From Ochromonas danica (Eukaryota; Sar; Chrysophyceae; Chromulinales; Chromulinaceae), in the NCBI GenBank assembly GCA_015146655.1, contig VKHL01000035.1, forward strand, positions 6,423-70,422: a stretch of 64,000 nucleotides of DNA, in the 5' to 3' direction. The first letter of the stretch is position 1, and each line of letters starts with the position of its first letter. Position numbers and translations under genes: made by a program. The notes under the pieces are model-generated. The model was not told the DNA's origin, did not search any database, and saw nothing but the letters and a program-made list of their open reading frames with translations. Below, piece after piece: positions 33,773 through 46,128 of the stretch.

Positions 33773-35727
33773 TCAATCATCTTCATCGCTTTGGCTATCA
33801 TCACTCAGAAGGTCTTCCACATCTTCATTATCACTCAACAAGACTAAACCATCCTGACCATCTACAAACTCAAATCCATCTTCATCTACTTTCGTTTTAA
33901 GAAGATCTAAAAATGTTTGAAGACGTTTATAACGTAAGATATCAGGCAGTGGATTGCCTCCAGTGGGTAGCTTAGCTAACCCTCTCTCCAACAAATACTT
34001 CTCTGCATGAATGAGACTCCGTAGTTTCTCAAAGTGAGAAACCAAGCAAGAGAATATTTCTTGTATTATTTCTCCTTGTTGTTTATCAATTTTCCCAAGA
34101 TCAGACTGTCTCATAATATATCTGTATTTGCGTAGTGTTGGAAGTATATCAACGAGGAAAGACTGACTGTCTAACTTATTGGCAAGATAGAGAAGATGTC
34201 CATGAGCTTCATTTCGATAGAATTTGAGTGCTTGTGCTTCAACAATGAGAAGATTAACAACTTCTGCTCTTAATGCTTGCAGAGTCGCTTTCTCCATCAA
34301 AATTCCTTTCTCCCCCGCCCATTGCAAGAGACAGGAGATATGATCATCATCCTTGCAATAATCAAAAACATGAACAAGTGATTGAATCAGAAGACTCCCT
34401 TGCAGGCTGTCTGCAATGTGAAGTGGTTCCATCAAGCCTATCTGTCCTTCACTAGAAGAAGACGAAGTGCTGTTTTCACCACTAAGGGAGGGAAGACCAT
34501 GCAATAATAAAGAAGCTTGCACTTCCTCAGCATCTCCTATGGCGATATACAAGGATTGAGAGAATTCTTCTTTCCTTCGACGCTTTCTTGCTTGAATATG
34601 ATCACGTTCTTGTTCACTCTCTAAGATGGCACGATCTAATTCAGCATCTTCTTGAGCTTTCATAGCTGCTAACCAAGGATCAATATGCTATACCCAACAA
34701 CAATAATAGCAACAACAAGAAACAGTGAGACAGGCAGAGTTCCAATCACAATAGTCAGACCTACCTCTCTCTTGCTAATGATCTGAGCCAATAGGATGTC
34801 CTCATTGAGTTGACTTTCATCTTCTGTATTACAAATGGCTTCAACAATCTCAGAGGATTTTAATCCTGGTGTTTGACGAAGAGCTTTAAATAAAGCAACC
34901 TTCTTTTCTGTGTCAAGACGAGGATCAAGGGGTTGATTAGCAAAGGCTTGTTGAGGATTGAAGAAGAATTGGCGGGGAGGCTGTTGAGAAAGAAAGGAAT
35001 GGGCAAAAGAAGGTGTTGTAGCATTGGAAGAGGTTGCCTTGGGTGGAGCCTGTGGATGGGACCGAAAGCTGGGTGTTGATTTGGCTGAGGACTTTGAAAC
35101 TGGCATAGAGGAAGAAGAGGGGCTATGCATTGTCTTGGGCTGAGCCAGACTACTAGCATTATGACTGTTCGAAGGTGTCTTACTGGGAGAGGGACCATGT
35201 TGACGATAGCTCAAGTGGAAGTCAGCATTACTACTAGATGAAGGATAAGGAGGAGGTTCAGATTTTGCCTGGGCAGTAGTATTGGAAGGATGATTGGGGG
35301 GATAGGTTAAGCTACGAGAAGATGATGACAATTGACCAGTTGAGTTGGGTAGAAGTTGTCTATCCTTCCCCATACTATCACCCGCACCAGCATTATGGTT
35401 ATGACTGCTTGCTGTGGTAGACAAGGGAGTGTCTGTGTCTGCTGGTATTGGTCCAGCTGAATTGGTGCATTTGAGAAGATTGACAATCGCTCGATCTAAC
35501 ATATTCACTAATAATTCCTTCCTCATTGTTTTCACACTAGTCACTGTTTTATCCGCATTTTCTGGTAGTAGGATCGCGGTATTACCTAAAATCGGTTTAC
35601 CACATTGAGCCAACAATGACATAAGACGGTGTGATTGATTATTTGATCTCTGCAATTCAGAAATAGGAATTTGAAGAGATTGAGATAGTTTATCCAAGAG
35701 TTCTTGTGCGCTTCCTAGAGACGTCAT
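33773..35727 (-). CDS. Unrecognised protein with a ubiquitin-interacting-motif-like helix
   Basis: Predicted complement(join(33773..34687,34765..35727)), 625 residues. Residues 1-95 are helical (LLDKLSQSLQIPISELQRSN and onward) and match nothing I know. Residues 100-270 are Ser/Pro/Gln-rich and probably disordered. Just before the junction, LKSSEIVEAICNTEDESQLN looks like a small CUE/UBA-like helix bundle. Just after it, AELDRAILESEQERD fits the ubiquitin-interacting motif. A helical domain of about 200 residues and a strongly acidic C-terminus (SDDSQSDEDD) complete the protein. A ubiquitin-binding adaptor is a reasonable guess, not more. The gene is divergent from ISCA1 with about 250 bp between starts. 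Confidence 0.6.
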
Positions 35728-35818
35728 GTTAATTCTTAGTATTGTTCAAAGTACATCTGACATCATTTGAAATCAAACCACAACAAACACAGCAGCAGAG
35801 AGAGAGGGCTTTGAAAAA

Positions 35819-35831
35819 GAAAACGCGTTTG
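35819..35831. promoter_or_regulatory. MluI-box-like motif GAAAACGCGTTTG in a bidirectional promoter
   Basis: It lies 92 bp from the start of the minus-strand UIM-like gene and 145 bp from the ISCA1 start, so it could serve both. It is near-identical to the palindromes at 19986 and 57913. Confidence 0.4.
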
Positions 35832-35974
35832 TCAGATGTCCCAAATTATGGTGAAGTTAACAAAGTGAATCCAAATTTCCAGATTTCCAGTTTTTCCATT
35901 GCAAGAACAGAACAAGAAACCAAACCAAACCAGCAGACAACACCACACCTGGTCAAAAGAAGAGAATACAGTAC

Positions 35975-36412
35975 ATGTTGAGGTTTACCAAGAAGGTGTC
36001 TAACTCCCTATTAAATACTATTCAATCTTCTTCTTTCTCTACAGCACCAAAAGTTAGTAGTCGCTTGAAGGAAAGACCGGCTCCTATTAAACTCACAGAG
36101 AAAGCAGCAGCCAGAATCCAAGAGCTCACACATGACAAAGAAGATGTAGCTGGAGTACGATTGAGTGTTAGGCGTAGAGGATGTAATGGATATTCGTACA
36201 CAATGAATTATGCCAAGACAGATGAAGTGGCGAAGACGAAGGATGAGGTAGTGCGTGCCCATGGCGTGCAAGTCTTCGTGGACCCCAAGGCCATCTTCTT
36301 TCTTGTGGGCACCACCATGGACTACAAGGATGATGAGCTATCCTCAGAGTTCACCTTCACGAATCCCAATTCCAAGGGCGAATGTGGCTGTGGCGAGAGC
36401 TTCAATGTCTAA
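35975..36412 (+). CDS. ISCA1: Iron-sulfur cluster assembly protein ISCA1, mitochondrial
   Basis: Single exon, 145 residues. The first 30 residues form a basic Ser-rich mitochondrial leader (MLRFTKKVSNSLLNTIQSS). The A-type HesB/IscA fold follows: PIKLTEKAAARIQEL, GVRLSVRRRGCNGYSYTM, FFLVGTTMDY and GECGCGESFNV. All three cluster-ligand cysteines (GCNG and CGCG) are present. The GCNGYSYTM form favours ISCA1 over ISCA2. It helps build 4Fe-4S clusters for mitochondrial enzymes such as aconitase, which acts next to citrate synthase. Confidence 0.95.
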   Translation: MLRFTKKVSNSLLNTIQSSSFSTAPKVSSRLKERPAPIKLTEKAAARIQELTHDKEDVAGVRLSVRRRGCNGYSYTMNYAKTDEVAKTKDEVVRAHGVQVFVDPKAIFFLVGTTMDYKDDELSSEFTFTNPNSKGECGCGESFNV

Positions 36413-36636
36413 CCCTCAACTAGGTCATCATCTTCTTCAATAGGCAGTGCCAGTGGTAACCAGCAGACTATATTTGTAATTGTAAGATTTGTATGTGCGA
36501 AAGACAACTTTTTCTCTTGCTATGGCTCATGTAGACTCATGAATACAAACTGTGAGGACTGAGAACATTGCAAACTGTTGAAAGGATGATGATAATATGA
36601 CGAAACAAAGACAAGGAATGACTGCTCCTCGTTGTC

Positions 36637-37696
36637 TTAGATCAAAGCAGTTCCACGAAGAAGATCAGGAGCAGCCTTGATCAATAGAGAGGTATGAAGA
36701 GGACAAGGGTCCTTTCCCTTTTGTCGAATACCCTTTTGACTCAACTGCACAAACCAACCATTCCGCCACTACAACACACCATCCAACACCAACAGTCAAT
36801 ACAACTCAATAGTGCATACCAATAGCACGAAGTTGTCATACCTCAAATTCCTTTAAAGCTGTAGGAAAGTGAGCGACCGAGCGTGCATACGCACAGAGAC
36901 GGTTTTCCACGCCTTGATCAAAATGCACGGAGAGCTCGTCTTCCGTTGCTGCCGCAAGTTCTTTAATCAGTGCACGTACTTCAGCTGAGTACATCTTCTC
37001 AACATCTCCCACTGTACATCCTCCATGGCTAGCTCCCACAACCATGAATGCGCTGATCCAGATGAGCTTCTCCAGCTAATAGTGCACAGAATGACAACAT
37101 CGTGTGAATACTCCAAAACAAGCACAGCAAAAGACAAGTGATAACAAACTTACCATAGCAAGCTGGAAGCGTGATGAGTCATAGACATGACAAGATAAAC
37201 CAGCTTGTTGCATACGTGCAGCAAAATCTTCTGCCCATTTTCCTGTCACGGCAGTTAATCCCTCTGGATTGAGATCAGTCTTCCCATCAATAGGAGTATC
37301 GCCTTTCTTAGCAATCGCATAGTAGATCAAAGCCTGACTATACTCGCGTAGACCTTTCTTTTCGAAAAACTCAGAGAGCATTCCATTTTGTAAGAAGACT
37401 AAGTCTCTTCTCCGTGACAGAGGGACACTGTCAATGATAGGAGCCAGGTCATTGTTGCGAGTGCAGACATAGATGGGACCACTGCTCTCAGGAGGGACAG
37501 TTTGACCTCTTTGAAGAAGAGTATCCAATGCCTGGTTGCTTTGATAGAGATGATGACCTATTCGACCACTTCCAATAATGAATCCTGGGGTAATCATCTT
37601 CTTCTTGGAGGATAATCGATTAGGAGAAGTGGAACAAGTTGTGAACCAAGCAGAGTGAGCAAGAAAGAGAATACACAAGGATAAAGACAACATCAT
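36637..37696 (-). CDS. Ketopantoate-reductase-like protein of the algal/plant type, probably plastid
   Basis: Predicted complement(join(36637..36768,36842..37075,37154..37696)), 302 residues. A Rossmann start GFIIGSGRIGHHL is followed by GPIYVCTRNNDLAPIID and DLVFLQNGMLSEFFEKKGL. Across the first junction comes QLAMLEKLIWISAFMVVGAS, then HGGCTVGDVEKMY. The last exon supplies WRNGWFVQLSQKG and DPCPLHTSLL. I recall a plant and algal family of unknown function with these exact blocks; it resembles ketopantoate reductase but the reaction is unproven. The leader MMLSLSLCILFLAHSAWFTT looks like an ER signal ending before an aromatic residue, fitting a complex plastid. ATG37696 is preferred because it puts the signal at the N-terminus; ATG37744 is the alternative. 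Confidence 0.75.
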
Positions 37697-38147
37697 ATTT
37701 CTTCTTCTTGATTCTGCATGGAAGAGTGAATGAGAATAGTTCATTCTTCCCGAGATGACATCATCACGGAAACCTATTCCATGGAACAGTAGAACACAGA
37801 AGATGGAATATTGCCACCTACTCAATTGATTCAGATTCCTTATGGCTTATTTCTCCTCATCCTCCTTTCTCCTTATCCATCATCTAGTAGCAATAGACCT
37901 CATAGACTACATGGAGGTGGCCAACATGGTTTTGACGTGTCCAAACGTATTCCAGGTATTGGTTGAGCTGCTGCCGCGAAAGACGGGCAATCCAGAGGGG
38001 CATGGTGAAGTTAAAGGGTGTTGGGAAGTTAAAGCAGGTTAGAGCTGCCATGAGGCCAAGTGGTTGTTCACGAGTGAAAGTGATTTGGACGACGAGATCA
38101 AACCTCTTCCTTTGATGACACTATATTTTTAAATACTTTCACTATTT
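37697..38147. other. Divergent intergenic region
   Basis: Promoter sides of the reductase-like gene and the CW-domain gene. A short open frame at 37842-38042 has no support as a gene. No repeats are notable. Confidence 0.4.
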
Positions 38148-41100
38148 ATGGCATCATTAAGAGTTGCTCTAAAACTTAGCTTAGCTGAGTGTAAACCTGG
38201 TGATAGTACAACCACACCAGCAGTGAATAATAAGAAAGAAAGCAATAATAATAATAATAATAACAATAACAATTATAATGGATCAGACAACAAAGGACAA
38301 GGTAAGTTAGGTGGTGATAGTGATAGTAGTGTTAGTAGTTCACCTTCTCTTATCTGAGGGGATTTTCTTCTTCCTCTACTAGGAGGTTCTTGAGTGGTTG
38401 TATGACATCTTCCTAATGACATCCTTATCATCATCATCATCTCTCATTACCATCATCTCTTTCTTTTTGAAAAAAAAAATTAACAAAAAATTCAATTAAT
38501 TCCTATTTAATATAACTATTATCATAGTCATTTTTCTAAAAATTATTGACTATTTTATTTTTATTTATTTATTTATTTATTTAATTCTCTCTCATGGTAT
38601 TATGTTTTGTTTTTCTATTAGGACAAAGAAAAAGAAGAGGATCAGGATCATTTGAAAATAAGAAAAAGAAAAGTCGTCCTCAACAAGATGATAATAGTAC
38701 AATAGCGTCAACTTCTTCTAAATTAGCTGATAAAGATCCTATTGAACATAATGGAGAAGAATCTTTTCTCTCACGATATGATGAAGAAGAAAGTGTGGGT
38801 AAAAGTAGTCGTTCTTTAAGTCCTGTAGAGATGATGGCGGTGACTTCTTCTACCCTACAGCAGACACAGTCACAGTCACTATTATCACAAACTGTAGTAG
38901 CACTGGATGAAGTGAACACTATTATTGCTAATAATAGTCATGATGATCAACCAACTAGTCATCTATCTAATAACAATCATAACATACAGCAGCAGCATGT
39001 GAAAGGTGAGGAAGGAAGTGTGGAGGAGGGTAGTAGAAACTCTAGACCTCCTTCTCCTCCACCTATAACTTCTTCCTCCTCCTTTTCTATCAATGGTGAT
39101 AATAAAGAAGAACGAAGAGAAACCAGTCCTTCTCTACCATCTGACGACCACCAACTTACAAAGGATTCTCTGTTAGAGATCAAGAAAGAAAAGGAAGCAA
39201 TAGTTACTGTAGAGAAGGTAAAGACATCATCTCTTCCCTCTGACTTGTTATCTGCTGTCAAGTCTGAGGTGGAAGAACTTCCTCCAGCAGAAGAATCTTC
39301 TACCCCCATGATGATCACTGAATCTAATAATGAAGCAGAGAGAAGTAAAGGAGATGAAGAAGTGGGTGGTGGTGTTGGTGGTGGGGCAGGAGAAGAGGAG
39401 GAGGATGGTCGTAAAGGTCGTAAGAAGAGAACTCCTTCTATTCTCAAGGCATTAGATGTTAAACTAACTTCTGCTATCGTAAGAGGAGTTGATAATAATG
39501 GGGAAGATCTTGATGGTGCTAGATATCGTACAGCTGCTCGTGTAGCTAAATCAAAGTTGAATGCATCTGGAAGAACAAGTCGACAATCCAATGAAGAAGG
39601 TGATGGTATGGAAGCTTTTGTCCAGCCAGCTTTGCAGCCCAAAGGGCGTAGAGGAGGTGGAGGTGGTCGTAAAGGCTCCTCCAAGACCTCGAATACTGAT
39701 AGTTCCTCAGCTGCTGGCATGGATGGAGTTGTTGTTATTGGCTCGAAAAGTGAATCCACTACTACCACCACTGCTGCTGCTGATGTTCAACTGGAGTGGG
39801 TTCAATGTGATCGTTGTAATAAATGGCGATCTATTGGTAATGGTGTAAGTCAGGATTCTCTACCAGAGGTTTGGTATTGTGAACTGTCAACCTGGTCTAC
39901 TGTTTACAATTCTTGTGATGCACCTGAAGAAGAGGATACTACGACCACTACGACCACTTCAGCTGTAGTAACTGCAAATGTATCATCTTCATCCAATGCT
40001 CCAATGATTTCAAAAGAAGAAGTCGACAAGATCTCTTCTAATGGGACCGAAGTGGCCAAAGCTACTCCAAGGAAAGGAGGAGGAAAAGGTAGTCGTGTTC
40101 GTCGAAATCTTGATTCTAATTCAAGCTTGGTCTCTATGAATAACAATGCACAAGAAGGAAATACACGATCTAATGAGATGGAAGATGCTTCTCTAGCAGC
40201 TGCCTTGCAGGCTGGTGCTGGTATGCAAACTCGACCAAGAAGACAAGCTAAAACAACTTTACCACCCAGTGGACTACAACAAAATGCTAATGGTAATGCC
40301 AACCTACAATCTTCTGGTGGTGGAAATGGTGGATCTGCTATAAACTGGGTACAATGCAATAAATGTAAGAAATGGCGAAAAGTTGCTGAAAATGTTCCTT
40401 TAGCATCTTTACCTGAGAAATGGTTTTGTACTCTGAATACTTGGAGTGCATTCAATAAATGTTCTGCAAGACAAGAAGAAGATGATACTCCACAGAATGG
40501 TGGAGGAGGAGCAGGTGGAAGTGCTTCCACACGTGCATCCTCTGGAAGGAAAGGAGGTAACAATACCAATAGTAACATGTCTAGCACTGTGACCTTAGAT
40601 AACGGTGTGAAAGTACAACAAATCAATTGGGTACGATGTGAACATAAGAATTGTAAGAAATGGCGTAAGGTACCTCCTCATGTTGATATGTCAACTCTTC
40701 CTGAGAAATGGTATTGTGAGTATAATACTTGGGATCTAGATAGTGCTAACTGTGATGCACCAGAAGACAGTGATAGTGAAGCTGAAGGTGGAGCAGGAGG
40801 AGGAAGTAAACAGAATAATGGTCTTGTCATGGTGAATTCAAAAGGTGCTATGCAGCTTTCTTATCGTCGTATTATCTATGGTAATGATGGTAAAGTACGA
40901 ACATGTTTCAGTGATAAAAATCGACTAGGTTATGGTATTTATTCTTATATCTTACCTCATCGTGTGGTGGATAGTGAAGATCCTCATGAACCTGCTCGTC
41001 GTCTAGCTTATTGGTGGTCATCTGCTTATGATGATTCTAAAGCTTTAGCAGCAGCACAGTTAGCATTAAGTCAAGGCAAGAAGAAAGCGGCACAACAACA

Positions 41101-43876
41101 AGAAAATGCTCCTCCTCAACTTCCTTCTACTACCCAATTGTTAGAAGAAAACTCTTCTTTCTACCTCCTCGAAGGTATACAACGCTATGCTCGACATCAA
41201 CTACAACAACAACAAGCTGCTGCTGCTAAAAAGAAAAAGATGTCAGCAGCAGCAACTTCTGATTTAGGTTCGTCATCAGCACCACCTAGTTCTTCCAGTT
41301 CTTCTTCTTCTTCTTCTTCTCTTGGTCTTCATCCCTCTGTTGTTGTTACTTCCTCAGAGGAGCAATCTCGTGAGACTTTCCTCTCAAATACAACCTCTTC
41401 TCGACCTCATAGTTTGCCTAAGAAATGGGCAAAGTCAATTCAGATGGCCACTGACATGCCTCTCTTTGATCGCATGCATTGTGAGGAGAATATTATTCGA
41501 TCAGCTTTATTGTCAGCAACAGGTACTACAGATCAACAACATATCCATCTCACAGAACTCTATGATCTCATCAAGAACCAAATCCATTTACCTAATCAAC
41601 AAGAAGAAGTCATTCGTTCTTGCTTAGGGTTAGACAATCTGAAAGTGATTCTAAGACGATTAGAGGTGAAAGATGAGGTAGAAGTAGCCTATACAGCACA
41701 TGGACAAGTAGTTATTACCTCTTTACCTCCTCTAGCCACTGTCATTGAAGAAGTAGCTAAGAGAAGGGAGAGTTGGGATCGTAGGATCAATCAGCAGCAG
41801 TCTGTAGAAGAAGAAAGTTGGCAAAGTGCATCGGTACCGTTAAAGATGAGGAAGTTCTTCAAACCTAATGGAACGTTAGCTCCTGCTCCCCCTCCCCCAC
41901 CTCCTCCTGCTCCTATTGTTACTACCACTGGTGGTAGTAGTAGACAAAAGCAAGATAATAGTGGTGGAGTGTCTGGTAGTTTTAATGGAGATATCACTTC
42001 ATCATCATCTAAGCCAGCTGCTACTCCTGGTCGTGGTCGAAGAAGTAATCACGACAAGGAGAAGGACAAAGACCACCTTGTCTCAGGCAGTGCTAGTGCT
42101 AGTGCTACCAAAGCACTTCCTCGTAGACAATCAGCACGTCATCTCAACAGCACCATCAGCAATAATAACAACAACAATAGCGGTAGTGTTAGTGTTAGTG
42201 GGAGTGGGAGTCATGCTGAGGAAGGGTCTGTTACTCCTATAGTTGCTCCTAACGTGATGGTAGGCAAGACAACAGAGAATGAAGACGACTTAGCAGTTGC
42301 TCAGACTGCTTCCGCGATGATGCCTGTTGATAAGACAGAGAGCATAGAAGAGGATCGTATATCTGCTTTAGTGGCAGCAGCAGCGATGGCAAGTCCACAG
42401 GTCCCATCGTCATCATCATCATCGTCATATCTTGTCTCCTCCTCTGGTGATGATGTCATGCAATTGGAGGAAATAGTTCAGAAAGAAGAAGATGATGATG
42501 ATGATGACAACAACAACAACAATGTAACAGAAGCAGAAGCTGCAGCACAACAAATAGAATTGATAAAAGATGAGATAATAAAGGAAATGGATGATGTCAT
42601 GATGGATGAAAGCATGGAAGTTGATGTTGTTGATAACGATGAAGAGAAGGTTGATGATCATGCTGATCCTGTAGACCGTGACTTCTTCTCATCACCAAAA
42701 CAGAAGGATGATGATGATAATGATGATGATGTGCAATCCACGACTATTACGTCAGAGAAAGCAGACGATGATTGGGATGGAGAGACAGAGTCAAGTCGTA
42801 ATAAGATTTTGATGGAAGAGGTGGAAGGAGAGCTATCTATTGAATGTGAGACTGCTTGGACAAGTGAACAAGATCAGCAGACTGACGAGGTGGCGGATCG
42901 AGAAGCAAATGGTCTTGACGGTCAATCTCCCTCGCCACCACCACCTCCTCCTCCTCCTGACATGGTCATTGATAACGAGCAAGGAATAAACGAAAATCAT
43001 ACAATTACTGCCTTAGCTACCACGAATGACAGTGAGAGAGAACAAGAAGAATTGGAAGAGATAATGATGGGAGAGACAAGAGCGACGACTGTCTTATCTC
43101 ATGAGACCTCCGCCTCTTCTCCCCCGCCACCGCCTCCGTCTCCACCACCTGAAGAGAAAGATATGATAATGGAATCAGAGGAAGCTGTTGTTGACTCTGA
43201 ATCTATAGTCGTAGATGAACTGTCTCATACCTTGTTGAGAGAGGATCAGGTGGAGAAAGAAGAATGTGAAGATATCCTTCCCTCTGCTGTCCCTATCCCT
43301 CTCCCTGGGGCTGGAGAAGGAGAAGGAGTTTCAATTGGAGATAGTCTTCAAAGTGAAGTCCAGCAGACTCTATCTCAAGTTAATGACCAAGTTGAACCCC
43401 ATGTGACTGACCGTCCAAAGGATTCCATGGAACTATCCTCAGGTCAAGTAGTGGCGGACAATGACAATGCTGGGAAAGAAGAAAGTGCCTTGCTCTCTCT
43501 CGATCGGTCGTCTTCAAGTAGTGCTGCCAAGTCTAATACACAGGGAGAGCTGCTAGAAGAAGAGGAGGAGAACGAGGCTCTAGTGACCTCCAGTGAGTCC
43601 GTGACAGTTCATCCTCTCCTTCCAATGGAAAGCTCTCCTTCTTCCAAACTGCTTCGCTCTATCTCTCTGCATGATATCCCATTGATAGGCGAACAACACC
43701 AACAACAAGGTGAAGCTGAGCGAAGTGACTTGCTTCCTAGCAGACAGACTTCAAGTAGCCAGTCAGAAACTCCTCCACCACCTCCACCCCTTCCTTCTTC
43801 ACAGGAAGAAGAGGAAGAGGAAAGCAAGGAGAGGGCGAAGATGATGGACAGTCAGTCACCAGGACCAGCACTGTAG
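38148..43876 (+). CDS. Large chromatin protein with three CW-type zinc fingers
   Basis: Predicted join 38148..38301, 38622..43876, 1802 residues. Three CW domains lie at about residues 441, 624 and 717. Each has the WVxCxxCxKWR start and the WYC/WFC...C end: WVQCDRCNKWRSIG, WVQCNKCKKWRKVAE and WVRCEHKNCKKWRKVPP. CW domains bind histone H3 tails methylated at Lys4, using the conserved Trp residues seen here. The rest is mostly disordered, with Ser, Asn, Asp, Glu and Pro runs and basic patches. A partly ordered segment (TACGT of residues about 765-830, MQLSYRRIIYGNDGKVRTCF) follows CW3, and another at about 960-1060 includes ENIIRSALLSATGTT. No methyltransferase, MORC ATPase or demethylase domain is visible. 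Probably a nuclear reader or scaffold. Confidence 0.8.
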
Positions 43877-44485
43877 CTGTCTGTCTGTCATCTGTCTGTT
43901 ATCTGTGTCTCCTCTGTCTATCTGCTTGTGTGTGTGAGAGAGAGTTTAATTAACTACGGTCTTTATTCTATGATATGTCACTTCTTTCTTATTCAATCAC
44001 ATATAATAGGATGATGACAGTACAGTATTACCGGTAGGACTGACTGACTGACTGACTGTGTTCTATGTCATAGACAGAAGGAAAAGAGAGACATGCTGAC
44101 ATTTGTCATATTTTGTCTTGTGGTCTAGACTAGAAAGAGAAGGAAATGACAATACTTATAATAACCACTATATAAAGCAGACCACCTACCATACCCTGCT
44201 GGTCTCTTCCTTCTCATACACACCATACCATAGCATCATCACCAACCTCTTCTCATCGATTCGACTTCCTCTTACTCTTCATCCAGATCTATTGATTGAA
44301 GAACACAGAAAACAAACAAAGAAAAAAACTATAAAAAATGAAATCCAAGATGCAATATCACTTCATATTCTTCATTTCTATTCTATATTGCAATCTCTTT
44401 TCTTCTTATTATTATTCATATTATTATGCGAGAGAAAGCCATGTATTCAATTGTACTTTCTATAGGCAATTTGTGTCTGTCACGT
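43877..44485. other. Intergenic region before the U6 gene
   Basis: Contains a TCTG-rich start, a (GACT)n run at about 44038-44057 and AT-rich sequence. The right end carries the presumed U6 promoter: CTATAGG at about 44457-44463, some 25 bp upstream of the RNA start. Confidence 0.5.
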
Positions 44486-44590
44486 TTGACCTTCGGGTCA
44501 TCAGTAAAATTGGAACAAATACAGAGAAGATTAGCATGGTCCCTGTGCAAGGATGACACGCATAATTAGAGAAGAAGTTCCACGTTTTTT
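44486..44590 (+). ncRNA. U6: U6 spliceosomal snRNA
   Basis: The 5' hairpin is GACC-TTCG-GGTC (44488-44499). The invariant core follows: ATACAGAGAAGATTAGCATG, then GTCCCTGTGCAAGGATGACA and CGCATAATT. The ACAGAGA box pairs with 5' splice sites and the AGC and GATGACAC elements pair with U4 and U2. The gene ends in a T6 run (44585-44590), the normal RNA polymerase III stop. A TATA-like element lies about 25 bp upstream. Exact 5' end is uncertain by a few bases. Confidence 0.96.
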
Positions 44591-45186
44591 GACAATTCCA
44601 ACCAAGATATAAAATATTATCTATTGTTTTGAATATGATAACATGATTTATATAGCTGATAGTCAAATCAACATTATGAATTTCATGATTGTTCTCTTTC
44701 TTATCATAGATATTGAACAGATGACCATTTAACCCAGTTAAGCATTTTCATAATTTAGAGGAATTACATAATTCCCTGCTGTTCATTACCTTATATATAC
44801 AATATACGGTTAGGGTTATTACCTTGAAGCAGGTATACTGTAAAGAATGACTACTGTTTGAACATATGATAACAATAACAATAGAATAGAATTCTTCTCC
44901 GTCTCTTTTAAGTTATTACACAATGCCAGGCAGTCTCTAGTCTGGTCACAATACTAAAGTACATCAAGTTATATCATTGTTACTGTATAAGAATACTAAA
45001 GTTTCATTATTTCATTAGGTTTTATTACTACTATATATTCCAAGAATTAGTTCAATTAATGGTTATTACTAGTCTAGGCTTCTTCCTTAACTAAGTCTGC
45101 TGTATACTGTAGTAGTAGTAGTAGTAGTAGTGGGCTAGCTATACTGTATACTATACATCTTAATTAACCTCTGCTAGATATCCTCG
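44591..45186. other. Intergenic region, AT-rich
   Basis: No gene or RNA recognised. A short (AGT)n run lies at about 45108-45131. Confidence 0.5.
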
Positions 45187-45993
45187 TTATTTGACCTTCT
45201 CCTTCTCCTTCTCCTTCTCTTGTTGCTTATCTTGTGCTCGTAAGAAGTCTCTATCAGTCCCCATGATAGTATCCCAAAAGATTGTAAAAGATCCAAAACA
45301 TCCAAGATTAGCACTGTGATGGAAGTCATGTCTTGTAGGGCCACTAAAGAGAGGAATAGCATGGAAAGGACTCCAAGCAAAACAATACCCACTGTGTGCA
45401 TCTACAGTCTCATAGATACGTATGAAGATCCATAGCCAGAGAGTGACAACATGAGACCCCATGACTAGACAGCCCAGTAGTGTAGGGATGAGATTACATA
45501 GAAGATCTTCTACAGGATGAGCAAATTCAGAAGCAATACCAATTGATTGATGATAACGATGATGTTGTTTATGAACATATTGATAGATAGCTGGATGATG
45601 TGCTAGACGATGACTCCAATAGAAGAGTGTGTCATTAATAGCCATAGAGATGATTAGATCTCTTAAGATAATCCAGATAGAAGGAATAGGTTGATATACT
45701 TCCATACCAAAGGATTGATAGAGTGGGTAGAGGTAATAGAGGGCAAAGGGGAAGACGAGGAGGTGGTTGACAAGGAGGTGGCGTAGAGTCTCTTGGATTA
45801 GTGTCTTCGTTGGCATAGCACCTTTCTGAATACGTCTTTCAGGCCAGAGGGAGTAAGAGTAACAGATAGAGAGGAGGATATTGAACACCCAGAATGTGAG
45901 CATATGGACTGCCCAGGTACCTAAAGTGAATATCCATCGATCTGATAGAACAAGAAGAGAGAGAGAAGACGTCCACCAATCAGATTCCATCAT
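45187..45993 (-). CDS. Sterol desaturase / fatty-acid hydroxylase family enzyme
   Basis: Single exon, 268 residues; ATG45993 is the first true start. The three His boxes of the di-iron membrane oxidases are intact: HRLAHH (HX3HH), HKQHHRYH (HX2HH) and HDFHHSANLG (HX2HH). About four membrane segments flank them. The order and spacing fit C4-sterol methyl oxidase and related family members acting in the ER on sterols or fatty acids; the precise substrate cannot be assigned. The C-terminus is a Lys/Glu run (KEKEKEK) encoded by a CTT/CTC repeat. No KKXX-type signal is certain. Confidence 0.85.
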   Translation of the reverse strand: MMESDWWTSSLSLLVLSDRWIFTLGTWAVHMLTFWVFNILLSICYSYSLWPERRIQKGAMPTKTLIQETLRHLLVNHLLVFPFALYYLYPLYQSFGMEVYQPIPSIWIILRDLIISMAINDTLFYWSHRLAHHPAIYQYVHKQHHRYHQSIGIASEFAHPVEDLLCNLIPTLLGCLVMGSHVVTLWLWIFIRIYETVDAHSGYCFAWSPFHAIPLFSGPTRHDFHHSANLGCFGSFTIFWDTIMGTDRDFLRAQDKQQEKEKEKEKVK

Positions 45994-46128
45994 CAAACTT
46001 ATTACTAAATCTTATTTCAAATCAGAATCAGACTGTTGATAATTCTCTAGTCCCTTCCTGTGTGGTGGGTATCTTCTTTGTTCTCTTCAACAATCTCTCT
46101 CTCGTCAAGGTGTTAATCTTAGCCATCC

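Noticed and set aside
37842-38042. 66-codon plus-strand frame upstream of the CW-domain gene
   Set aside because: No homology or codon signal; it lies in a divergent promoter region.
38977-39771. 264-codon minus-strand frame inside the CW-domain gene
   Set aside because: It overlaps a long well-supported exon and reflects its low-complexity composition.
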